Assembly: GCF_020740795.1 (NCBI RefSeq) | Contig: NC_067294.1 | Location: forward strand, 1,364,001-1,428,000 | Direction of reading: 5' to 3' | DNA: 64,000 bases | Origin: Apus apus | Lineage: Eukaryota; Chordata; Aves; Apodiformes; Apodidae | Part shown: in pieces, positions 1 to 9,906 of the stretch | How the letters are laid out: each line of letters starts with the position of its first letter | How positions within the stretch are numbered: position 1 is the first letter of the stretch | The notes under the pieces: generated by a model | What the model saw: the letters and a program-made list of their open reading frames with translations, nothing else | Told to the model about the DNA's origin: nothing | The model's database searches: none | Made by a program: the position numbers and the translations under genes

Positions 1-1744
1 CTGCAGTGCAGCTCCTAGGGGCATGGATCTGCCAAGCCCAGTGCCAGGACCCAGCCAGCAGTGCCAACCCCGTCCTGAGTTGTGTTCAGACTTGGATCAA
101 GATGTGTTTGAGGACAGTTGTGACTTAAAATGTATGGAGAATGCTCTTCTGATGCAAAATGCTTCCAGGAAGCCGAGCAGTCGTACAGGTGAACACCAGT
201 GCTGTGGCTCTGAAGGAGAAACTGAGAGTGATGCTGGGGAACTGCTCCTGAGCCAGCAAGCCAAGATGCAGGGACAATCACTGTCCTGCAGCTACGTGGG
301 GGCAGAAGTGGAGCAGCCTCCCCGCGAGGGGTCGGAGCAGGGAAACAAGCAGTGCTCTGGCAACACTCCCCAAGGGGCTGTTTTCAGACCAAAGGAATGT
401 TCCACAGCTCAGTTTTTACGTGAAGTCAAGAAAGAACAAGGGGCTCAGAGCAGCAGCCCTGACCCTAGCATGCATCCAGAAGAAGCACCTGTTGTTCAGA
501 AATACCAACCAGAATTTCCAAACCAGTTCTTAAGACAGCTTCGGGATGATCTGGCTGGTGAAGAAATCACCAGGCAGACAACCCCCATGCTTTACTACCT
601 TTCTGGGGGGAAAACCACCAGCATCCTGCACCACCACAAGCTGACCCAATGTAAAAAGGACTCCAGGAGCCCACCAAAGGAATTTCCAGCAGGCAGCTAC
701 TCTGGCCCAGCATGGTGTCTGGAGATGCGAAGGGCAGGCCATCAGCTTCAAAGGACCAACCACCACCAGTGCAGGGCTGGTGATCTGCTTGAGGCCAAAG
801 GCCTCATTCCTGGGAGTCCTGCTTCATCCATGGATGAGAGTTTCAAAAATGACTATAGAGAGAAACTTAAAGTGGCTCAGAAAAAGGTTCTGAGAGAAAC
901 CTCCTTTAAAAGAAAAGACTTACAGATGAGTTTGCCTGTTAGACTCAGACAGAAACCCTCTAAAAGGCCTTCAATTGGACACCTTAGATCTTTCTCTTTG
1001 TCCAATGCAAGTGAGGATGCCCAAACTGTTCCTTGCTCCCCTTCTTGTCTGGAATCCTCGGGAAGTTTCTATAGAGAAGAAGAAATGAAGAGGCCACAAA
1101 CAGGTCGAACAGGGGGAAGGAGAAGGGTGACAAAGGAGCAAAAGCAGCTGTGTTATTCTGAACCTGAGAAACTTGACCAGCTGGCAGATAAGGAAGTGTC
1201 ATGGAGTCAAGTCAGGGATGAAATCACTGAGCAAGATATAGCAGCAGCCAGGAGAAAGACGCTGGAAAACAGAGGGAGGGCCCTTTCCAGTTCAGGTATC
1301 TCCAGGACGGAGCTGAAGCAAATCCAGCAAACTGCACTTCTGGAATACATGGAGCGAAAGATCCACCAGAGGCCGGGCAGCTGGCAGCACCTGCTGCAGC
1401 AGCCACCCCTGCAGAAGAGGCTCTTGCACCCCAAGTGGCCTCCTGGCAAGGTCTCCAATCCAAACGGGAGCAGGAAGGTGCAAAACAATGAGATTTTCCA
1501 CCAAGTTTTCTCTGAAGAAAAACCCGCGGGGGTTTTTCCTCCATCGGCTTTTGTTCCCCCGCTGAGCAGGTGTGACCCCAGCTCTGCTGCTGCCGGGACA
1601 GGGACCTCGCAGCACCACCCACCTCCCAGCAAGGACAGGAGCCCCACCAGCAAGGGTGGGTCAGCTGAAAGTCTCCCACAGGGAGATGCTCCTGTGTCTG
1701 GGAGAGCTCAGGAGAGATCAAAATCAACTCCCCCGTACGCACAG
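1..1744 (+). CDS. SHROOM1: SHROOM1 large exon with ASD1 (left-truncated)
   Basis: Open in one frame from base 2 through the ATG at 23 to a clear donor CAG|GTAAG at 1744/1745, ending in phase 0 after 574 codons from that ATG. It is Ser/Gln/Pro-rich and low in predicted order, except for the basic ASD1 block beginning at residue 270 (base 830). Whether base 23 is the initiator or an internal Met cannot be decided, because the sequence upstream is absent. Minus-strand ORFs across this exon are shadows. Confidence 0.9.
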
Positions 1745-1872
1745 GTAAGAAAGGGATGAAGGAAGTGATTCCTGTTTGAGTCCAACTCATGGCTGTCAAC
1801 CTGTTTTAGAGAAATATGGGACTGTTCACGTGAACATCTGCTGAACATCAGGAATGAGGAATTGAGACTTCA

Positions 1873-1903
<31 letters not shown>

Positions 1904-4900
1904 TTCTGGTATGCAGTAGAATCCTAGGATGATAGACTGGTTTGGGTTGGAAGGGACCCTAAAGCTCATCCAGTCCCACCCCTGCATGGGCAGGGACACC
2001 TCCCACCAGCCCAGGCTGCTCCAAGCCCCATCCAACCTGCCCTTCAACACTGCCAGGGATGGGGCAGCCACAGCTTCTCTGAGCAACCTGGGCCAGGGTC
2101 TCACCACCCTCACACTCAAGAATTTATTCCTAATGCCCAACCTAAATGCCCCCCTTACAGTTTTAATACATTACACCTTTTCTTGTCACTCCCTGCCCTT
2201 GTCCCAAGCCCCTCCCCAGCTTTCCTGGAGCCCCTTCAGGCCCTGGAAGGTGCTCTCAGGTCTCCCTGGAGCCTTCTCTTCTCCAGGCTGAACACCCCAA
2301 CTCTCCCAGCCTGTCTCCAGAGCAGAGCTGCTCCAGCCCTCTGGTCACCTTCTGACCCTCCTCTGGACTCTCTCCAAGAGCTCGCTGTCCTGCTTGCATT
2401 GGGGGCTCCAGAACTGAGCACAAGTAGAGAGATGACAGATGAAGGACAGAAGCCACATATTCTTAATCTGCAGAAAAAGCTGTTGTGTAGCTGGTTGAAA
2501 GCAAAATGCCTGCTCTGCTTTGCAGTGTCCTGCAGATAATTTCAGGGCATTTTGGGAGAAGTGCTACCAATTTTAATTAATTAAATATTTGTGATTAATG
2601 ATGACAATTTGCTATTCTCTGAAGCATTTTGTAACAAATTACTGCAGACAAAGAAGGTGTTCTTTCATGTGAAAAGTTGCAAGAGAATTGCACGAGGGTG
2701 GGAACTTAATGCCAGCATTGAAACTGAAGCCGTGTTGGTCTGGGGGTTCAGCAAGTGTCGAGACAGGGAGGGGGAGAAGTCTCTGCTTTTTACAAATGGG
2801 CAACCTGTTTGGCTCCTGAACCAGAAGGTGTCAGTATTACTGCCCAGGAGAACTAAGAAGATAAAAGGCTCAGAAAAACAGTCTAATATACTACTGAAAT
2901 TACCCAGCAGAAGAGGCTGTCACACCCCCAGCAGAGCTGCCTGCTTTCTGAACTGGTAGGAGAGGGAGTGAGAGGATGTATTTTGCTGCCAGCTCTTTGG
3001 TTTTCTAGGAAAAAGAGCTGGATGCTACACAGGAAGAGCATAATAGCAATTTCTTTAATAAAAGGAGATAGTAAGTTCACCAAGGTTTTTATTTTTGAGT
3101 TTGCTTAAGAGATCTGCTGTTGGCTTGTGTTCCTGGGGATAAACAGGGGAGTGGAACCAAGGGTCTGCCTGGCGTGGAGGTGCTGGTTGTCCCCGTGTGC
3201 TGTGTTCCTTTCCAGGGCTCTGGTGGCTGTGCAGTGACACCCTCTCGGTGTGTCGGGAGCTCCCTGGACACCCCCAGGTAAGGCTTTGGTGGCTCTGCCG
3301 GGGCTGCTTCTGTCCTCCTGTCTGCGGATCCTTCCCGGGCCGTATGGGAATGTCCCTCCCCTACACAATTTGTTTCGATTTGGGACAGTATTTAAGGTAA
3401 TTTCTACTGTGTGGAGCACAAGCGGGGAAGGCAGAGGGTACCCGGGCGGCTCTCCCGGCGGCTGCCGCGCTGCTGCCCGGCCCTGGGCTCGCAGCTCCCT
3501 CCTCTGAGCTCCGGCAAACACGGCGCCTGCAGCAGCAGCTGCTGTGCCCGGCCCTGGGGGTGCTCACAGAGCTTTTGGGCTGTTTTTTGCTGGAGGAAAA
3601 ATAGGTTTGTTCATTCGGTCGCGATTACCACAACAGCCCTTGGATGCACAGGCTGTTCCCACAGGCAGTTCCATGGATGCACACGTGAACCTCAGCAGGT
3701 GCAGGAGATGGTCAACACGTACTGCAACCATCCTGTGTCCCACAGCACCCCTGTATTCTTGCAAATTCTGGTCCAAAGTGTATTTTTAAATTGCATCTAT
3801 CTACTCATTCTGCCATCACAGATGTAATTGTTGATGTCCTGCAGGCAGTAGCTTTTCCCATCCAAGTTTCTCCTCAAGTGTTGCATCAGAAAACTGAAAG
3901 CACCAGGTCAGATTCCAAAGACAAAGTTTGACCTTAAACTACTTAATTGAAAACATTTAATCAAACTTTTACTCAAGTCTAATGGCTGTTTCAAAGCAGA
4001 AGCCTCAGATGAGCAGTGTTTCTGTTGGCAGTGAGTTCACCCACGGAGAAGGAAGGACTGGATGTCCTCTCTAGGAAGGGCCCAGAAGTGATGCTCAGGA
4101 GACAGTGATGCTGTAAACCTGTCCTCTTGGGCTGACACATTCCCCCTGGGGAAGTGAGAAGCTGTAAGGAACAAGATGATGAAGGTTTGCCCTCTGGTGA
4201 TACAGGTGCTGTGTTACAAGAGGGTTGGTGGGGAGGGCACAGAGTGCAAATCCTCTTTCTTACTGCCAGGTGCTGCCCAGAGGGGGCCTGAGAAAGGTCT
4301 CAGCAAGCCCTGGTCACCACCAGGGTCTCATCCTGTGGGCACTGACCTCACCAAGGCAGGGGGTGGCTCTGTGTGTCCATCCCTTTGTCAGGCAGCACCA
4401 GGGTGATGTTTTAGGGCACTTTTAACTACAGGTTTATTTCAGAAAATGTGTGATGGTCATAATTAGAAAGTGAGAATGGGGATTCAAGCAATCTGGAGTG
4501 GTGCAGCTGGACATTTTATTTACTCTCTTTTTTTCCCAAGGAAAATTAATAGGCATTATGGAATCTGAGTTTAAATAACTGGGAAAATAATGGCAATTAC
4601 CTGTAGCTGCTTAAACAGTCTACAGAAATATTTGTTACAGAGGAGGTGTCTGAAATAAAAGGAAGTGTTTCCTTTCTTACAGTTTCCATGATCCTCAGAA
4701 AGATGCATCTAAGAACCAGGAATATAAAGACAATGGCATAATTGGACGTGTGTGTTGTCAGGATAGTAAGGAGCTACCTCATGAAACCCCTATTCCTGCC
4801 CCAAGAAGTGGAACCAAGGAGGATGCTCGGGCGGAGGAGGAAAGCAGAACTAATTCTCCAGATGGCAACACTTCAATAAATTGTGGAGAGCAGCAGCCTG

Positions 4901-7900
4901 CAGCTCCTCAGGAGACAGTAACGTACAGCCACACCAGGCAAGCTCTGCCTCCCCAGGGTGACAGAGATACAGCCAAAGGGTCATCTGTGGAGGACACCTC
5001 TGTGCACAACAGCCAAGGTGAAGTTCTCCCCGAGACAGAGGTGGATCTGCCCAAAAGCAGACTGCAGGCTCCTGAAGACCAGTGGTACCAAGAACTTGCT
5101 CTGGAGATCATTGCCAAAGACAGTTCTCTGGTTGATATTCTCATGCCTTATCCTGTTAGAAGAACTGTTCTGGACCTGATGGAGGGTCTGTTTCCTGTCA
5201 GTGTTTCCATGCTGGATAGATCACACAGGACCGAGGGGGATGTACAGCATGCACGGGCCAACCAGTGAGTAGACAAAACAAATCCTCTAGTATTTGAAGC
5301 TATTCCAGTGTATGAATATCATGTGTACACTAGTGGTAAGGTGATTTGAGCAAACTGTTTTATTTTTGCTCCATTAGCAAGGTATTTTAGCTTTCTGATT
5401 TACATATCAGGAGATATCTGAGGCTATGACAGAAGAAATGTGGTTCAGTGATGCCTTATTGAAGGAACTGTGACAAACCTGGGCTGCAAATCTTTTTTGA
5501 GAGAGGAAAGTGATTCTGAAGTCAAGGTGGATAAAGCCATGAACACACTGTTTGAGAACAAAGTTCTGAGTGTTTGTCACGAGTGTTGATTTTCTGTTCC
5601 AATAGCAGGAAAAGTAGTAGAGATGCAGCAGCAGAGTGTCCTGAATCTGAACATGGTGCTGAGCAGAGTGAGGATCCTACCCCTAAGGAAAGCCAAGTCC
5701 TGACCAGGAGCAGAGACAGCACGAGAGACCTGGATGACATCACATCTAAGAAGGTATGTAGATGGCATCATGGAGACAGTAGTTTCTTCACCACAAAGAG
5801 GTTATTATTAATGTCACATGTATTAATGTGGGTAGTTTTGTGAGTCACTTTTATCCCAGTAATAATGTTTCACAGATAACTTGGAATCCATTTTTTTCCA
5901 GTAGATGGAGTCCTGGCAAACTGGTATGCTGACCATGCATGGTGGTATTTAAATTCTGCCTGGTTGGATTCAGATCTCTGCTCTCACCTCCTTCTCTTCA
6001 GCAGGTGGTCAGGGATGGGTTGTACCTAGAGCAAGCACACAGGGTTGGTTTTAGATCCCCCTGCAAGGCCACCTCCTGTGCAGCAGCTGACTCAGAGTTT
6101 AGCACCCAGATCTGGTCTCAAGAGCTATAAAATTCATAACAAGCAGCCTAAACAAGAAATATGTGTTGCTCAGAGAAGTGGCAGCGGGTCCTGTACGCTG
6201 CAGTGCCCTAGGAGTGCCCACAGGAGCAGGGGACAGAGGTAGCTGCAACTAGAACGGAAAGGTGGCAGGGGAAGGGCAACATGTAGCTTTGAAGAATTAG
6301 AGAAAGGTGTGGTTTTTTTTTTTTCCTGTAGAACCCTGGCCATGCTCCACCCCAGGGAATGCCAGACTGCCCTCCTGAAACTCATGCTGTGCACCTGAGG
6401 ACATTCTTTGTTACCCACTTGTCTCATGGCTGCTCCTGGTCACGGTGGCACTGGCTGATTTCCAAGAAGCTGTCAGGATGTTTTCCTGCTCCAGTCTCAG
6501 GGCCTTTTTCCGTATCAAATTTCTGTCTCAGCCTCCTCTGTTTGCTGGGCTCCCCAGGCACTGGGGCTTGCTGGGCTCCCCATGGGATGGGCTTTTTCTG
6601 TGCATATTATAAATGGAATTGCAGCCCATTCTTGTAGAGCTTGGTCACAGGGCTGTGACTTGCTGCTCACAGCTTAGAGCATAACTGTGTAATCATGTTG
6701 TAATCTGTATTGCAGCTCAGTGCTGACTGATTGGAAGCCCTCTGAGCTAGGGATTCTATCACCAGTTAAGGTGATTACCAGTAATTTGCTTTTCAGAGTT
6801 TGAGAATTAAGTACAGCTTAGATTTTTTTTTTTTTCTTTCCCAGAGCTTAAAATTATTTTGAAAGTCCAAAAGTCTTTCACCAGAGAGGGTGACAGGACA
6901 AGGGGGAATGATTTTTAAACTGAAAGAGGGGAGATTTAGGCTAGATATTAATAAGAAATTCTTCACCATGAGGGTAGGGAGGTGCTGGAATAGGTTGCCC
7001 AGGGAGGTTTCATTGACATCCAGCGACAGGACAAGGGGCAATGGGTGCAAACTGGAGCATAGGAGGTTCCACGTAAATATCAGAAAAAACCTTCTTTCCT
7101 GTGAGAGTGACAGAGCCCTGGGACAGGCTGCCCAGAGAGGTTGTGGAGTCTCCTTCTCTGGAGACATTCAAAACCTGCCTGGACACGTTCCTGTGTGATG
7201 TGCTCTGGGTGACCCTGCTTTGGCAGGGGGGTTGGACTGGGTGATCTTTAAGGTCCCTTCCAGCCCCTAAGATTCTGTTGTTGATGCCCCCTCCCTGGAG
7301 GTGTTGGAAGGGCAGGTTGGATGGGGCTTGTGCAGCCTGGTCTGGTGGGAGGTGTCCCTGCCCATGGCAGGGGTTTGGAACCCGAGGATCTTTGCGGTCC
7401 CTTCCAACCTTCCCCATCCTATGAAAGCCTGGCAAAGACACTGTGAGGAAAATCCATTCTCCAGAAAGGACAGGGACCGTCTGGCAAGGCCAGCTTTCTG
7501 TGACCTGTTTCCCTCTGCAGCTGGAGCTGCTGTCGTGGCTGCGGGGGAAGCTGCAGGCGCTGTGGGAGCGGCGGGAGCAGGTGGTGCGGGCGGCGCGGGC
7601 CAGCGCGCGGCGCGGGCGGCAGCTGGAGGCCACGCTGCGCGGGCTCTGCAAGCCCAACGAGTTCGAGCGCTACATGATGTTCATCGGGGACCTGGAGAAG
7701 GTGGTGAACCTCTTGCTCTGCCTGTCCAGCCGCCTGGCCCGCGTCCAGAACGCCATGAGGAGGGTGGATGGCAGCACGGATGCTGAGGAGAAGGTGAGTG
7801 AGGAAGGAGCAGGGTGTTTCACTTCTCCCATGCGCTGCTTTCCAGGTGGGGCTGTGCTTGCCCGGCAGCTCCACGCAACAGCTGTTGAGGGATGGGTGAA

Positions 7901-9392
7901 TCCCAGCCAGCTGTTGCCCAGGCAGTGCTTGGTGCCAGGGGATGGGCTGTGTCTCCATGGCCAAAGCAGAGTGGACCTCTGGGGTGGAGCACAAGCTCAG
8001 GGCTGGAGTGAGCTCTGCAGCTGGTGTTGGGGTAGCCCAAGGGGGTGTGAGCCAGAGGGGGGTGCCTTGGAACCCTCAGGCTGCTCCCTGTGGAGGAACT
8101 CCAAACCTGGGCTTCAGAATGTTCTGGAGTTTGTTTTTTTTTTTCCACTTGTCATTTCCATGTGGTAATTGCTGCCTTTGAAATAGCATTTCCCTTAGTG
8201 GGCTTGTCTCACCTGCAGCAGCAGGAGGAGGATGTGGTAACAACTTGAGATAAAATTCCCTGTATTTCAACTCAACTAGCCAGTTTTGCTGGAAAATTTG
8301 GAATTGTCTCATGTCACCAGGAAATCTTTACAAGTCTGAAAAGTCTCTTTTTTTTGCTAGAGGAGACAAGCCAAATTTAGCACAGGAATTATGTTTTTCT
8401 GCTGTCCTCACTGCTTTTAGACATGGTTTTATCACTACAATACCTGCTGTTCTCTCTCATTTGAAATAACTTTTAGGGTGTCAGTCATGACTGCTGCTCT
8501 GTGCTATATTTATGGATATTGTCCTGAGATTGGCTGTTTCCAGCAGAGCTACCCCTGCAAAAATCATTACAGCTGAGAGAATTCACTAAAATGTAAAGGG
8601 TATTAAAATCCTGTAGAACAGGGAAGGCTTCTTATGGGTTTGTTAAAAGGAAACTTGATGAACAGTTACTGTCTGCATCAAAGAGACTTTATCATGTTTC
8701 AAAATGACACGTCATGTCATTTTCAAAATGACTTTATCAAGTGTTTTAAGCATTTAATAGAAATCACACCTTTTAGAATGACATTGAGACTCTGGCCACG
8801 TGCAGCTCGCAAAATACAAAGGCATGTGTGCCTTGAAGAGCTTCTGACTGAATGAAGACAGGTACAGGATACTCTGAAATTACCAGAATGTGAGCTATGT
8901 TGATGAGTTTCCTGAGGGCAGCAAGGAAGCAGTGAGCCTTGATGGGCTTTCCTGCCTGTCCTTGCCTTAGAAGCCACAAGAGCGAGTAATTCAATCGAGA
9001 AAAAGCTCATGTGGAACACAAAGCCCCCAAGAGGAAGTAATTAAACTAAATCGACTGTGGCTTCCAAATGAAGATCTACAGTCTGCCAGGAATGATGAGT
9101 TTTCATAGTGTGCTGCTTTGTTTTTCCATCCCATTAGCAATCGCTGAATGAACGGCACCAGCTCCTGTCGAGGCAGCGCGAAGACGCAAAAGACCTGAAA
9201 GAGAACCTGGATCGCAGGGAAAGAGTTGTCTCTGGCATCCTGGCCAAGTACCTGAATGAGCAGCAGCTCCAGGACTACCAGCACTTTGTCCAAGTCAAGA
9301 CCTCCTTGCTGATCGAGCAGAAGGACCTCGAAGAGCAGATTAAATTTTTTGAAGAACAGTTGGAAAGCCTGGAAGCCAGCATCCCCCTCTAG
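1..9392 (+). CDS. SHROOM1: SHROOM1, Shroom family member 1 (5'-partial; joined from five exons in this window)
   Basis: Shroom proteins bind F-actin through ASD1 and Rho kinase through the C-terminal ASD2 coiled coil, driving apical actomyosin contraction. Joining 1-1744, 4699-5264, 5606-5753, 7521-7793 and 9138-9392 keeps one frame and gives 987 residues from the ATG at 23. The frame is also open from 2 to 22, so the true start probably lies left of the window. ASD1 is visible around residues 265-335 ([12 protein letters not shown]..., [20 protein letters not shown]). ASD2 fills the last roughly 220 residues ([60 protein letters not shown]). No PDZ domain is seen, as known for Shroom1, although the extreme N-terminus is missing here. 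Position next to SOWAHA and SEPTIN8 supports SHROOM1 rather than SHROOM2-4. Family assignment is very secure. Confidence 0.93.
1871..1912. repeat. Poly-T tract in SHROOM1 intron
   Basis: Two T-runs separated by AAA lie directly before the 3' end of the minus-strand CR1. CR1 elements do not end in poly(A), so this is probably an independent low-complexity tract. Confidence 0.75.
1917..2430 (-). mobile_element. CR1 LINE 3' fragment (SHROOM1 intron)
   Basis: Read on the minus strand, this is a typical 5'-truncated CR1 tail. It has the stretch that reads on + as GGTTTGGGTTGGAAGGGACC, then the GGCAGGGACACCTCCCA block, the CACCACCCTCACACTCAAGAA block, and the downstream part ending at CTCCAGAACTGAGCAC. 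The CR1 3' terminus lies at the low-coordinate end. It contains no intact reverse-transcriptase ORF. It is almost identical to the copy at 31146-31700. Confidence 0.93.
2431..4698 (+). other. SHROOM1 intron remainder
   Basis: There is no recognisable exon, RNA gene or repeat beyond the CR1 to its left. A modest GC-rich patch lies near 3430-3560. A small skipped exon cannot be excluded, because the following exon has two possible acceptors (see the exon at 4699). Confidence 0.5.
4699..5264 (+). CDS. SHROOM1: SHROOM1 exon, start of ASD2
   Basis: The reading frame ends at donor CCA|GTGAGT (5264/5265, phase 2). The C-terminal part, [20 protein letters not shown] followed by [15 protein letters not shown], is the beginning of the Shroom ASD2 region. 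The acceptor at 4697-4698 (ATCCTCAG|AAAGATG) is chosen because it joins phase 0 from the previous exon. The stronger-looking acceptor at 4681-4682 (TTTCTTACAG) would meet TGA at the third codon if joined in phase 0 to 1744. It needs a phase-2 donor, for example from an unseen intervening exon. Confidence 0.8.
5606..5753 (+). CDS. SHROOM1: SHROOM1 exon with tandem (NAGNAG) acceptor
   Basis: Flanked by TTCCAATAGCAG and donor AAG|GTATGT. It encodes an acidic, Ser-rich linker ([20 protein letters not shown], then [13 protein letters not shown]). Entry at 5606 or 5609 both keep the frame and differ by one residue. It ends in phase 0, exactly matching the next exon. Confidence 0.82.
6875..7010 (+). 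mobile_element. Outer CR1, left part (interrupted)
   Basis: Plus-orientation CR1 3' region: GAGATTTAGGCTAGATATTA, then AAGAAATTCTTCACCATGAG, then GGTGCTGGAATAGGTTGCCC. It stops abruptly after CAGGGAGGTTT. The expected continuation (GATGCCCCCTCCCTGGAGGT) reappears only at about 7283, after a second CR1. Confidence 0.88.
7011..7282 (+). mobile_element. Inner CR1 inserted into the outer CR1
   Basis: A second plus-orientation CR1 tail of a different subfamily. It has CAGCGACAGGACAAGGGGCA, TGTGGAGTCTCCTTCTCTGG, then GGGGGGTTGGACTGGGTGAT and a terminal GATTCTG typical of CR1 3' ends. Its own complete 3' end separates the two halves of the outer copy, so it inserted later. Confidence 0.88.
7283..7425 (+). 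mobile_element. Outer CR1, right part
   Basis: Resumes the interrupted element: CCCTCCCTGGAGGTGTTGGA, then GGTTGGATGGGGCTTGTGCA, ending in GGTCCCTTCCAACC and CATCCTATGA. It stops about 95 bp before the ASD2 exon, leaving little unique intron before the acceptor. Confidence 0.88.
7521..7793 (+). CDS. SHROOM1: SHROOM1 exon, ASD2 core
   Basis: Acceptor CCCTCTGCAG and donor GAGAAG|GTGAGT give 91 codons in phase 0 on both sides. It encodes the helical ASD2 core ([57 protein letters not shown]). The first half is strikingly GC-rich with Arg/Ala coded by GCG/CGG, unlike the AT-richer first exon. Confidence 0.95.
7794..9137 (+). other. SHROOM1 last intron
   Basis: No exon or transposon recognised. 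It holds a short perfect inverted repeat at 8701-8723 (arms AAAATGACA / TGTCATTTT). Confidence 0.6.
9138..9392 (+). CDS. SHROOM1: SHROOM1 terminal coding exon, end of ASD2
   Basis: Acceptor CATCCCATTAG at 9137, phase 0, 84 codons and TAG at 9390-9392. It encodes the last ASD2 helices ([20 protein letters not shown], then [20 protein letters not shown] and [16 protein letters not shown]), a strongly heptad-like coiled coil as expected for the Rho-kinase-binding region. Confidence 0.95.
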   Translation, partial: QSLNERHQLLSRQREDAKDLKENLDRRERVVSGILAKYLNEQQLQDYQHFVQVKTSLLIEQKDLEEQIKFFEEQLESLEASIPL

Positions 9393-9906
9393 CCCCCCCA
9401 AGGGGACCCTGTTGATGCACATCCTGATTGGTGACGTTTCCCTGGACATCCCCACACACTCAGCGTGGGGAATTCCTGCAAACCTGTTTGTGTCATGGTA
9501 CTGACAAGTGCTGAGATGCTCTGGGATGCTCTAGGCACGCTCTGGACATGCCTTGCCCTGTGGACAGGCCAACTGCTGGTGTCCTGCAGGCTGCAGCTGG
9601 AACCGACGGGTGGGATGCATTGCTCCTGGTAACTTGGCGTGTATTTCCCCTCCTTCTTCTCTGTCCATCTGCTTCCAGATTGACATGATGTCAGTAAAAG
9701 AATGATCCAAATATTTTTCTCTAGTGGGTGGGCTGAGTGTTTGAAATGAAAAATGATGTGGGTGTTCAGATTCCAACTGGAGATCGCACGAAGCCTTGGG
9801 AAGTGTTAGGGACCATTCCAGTGAAACTCCTGCACTCGTTTCTACTGTTTATATGTATGACACAGTAAAAACACACTATAATGGAATAAAACAATTATTT
9901 CCTCTC
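9393..9906 (+). other. SHROOM1: SHROOM1 3' UTR and poly(A) signal
   Basis: Non-coding sequence after the stop codon. A canonical AATAAA lies at 9885-9890, about 495 nt downstream of TAG. It is followed by T-rich sequence. Confidence 0.65.

Noticed and set aside
1207-1799. Minus-strand ORFs of 108-191 codons across the SHROOM1 exon
   Set aside because: Shadows of the SHROOM1 frame, without domain or splice support.
1871-1912. Poly-T as the poly(A) tail of a retrotransposed gene
   Set aside because: The neighbouring element is a CR1, which does not end in poly(A), and no processed-gene sequence adjoins the tract.
7010-7657. 215-codon minus-strand ORF
   Set aside because: Composed of CR1 sequence on one side and the reverse of the ASD2 exon on the other.
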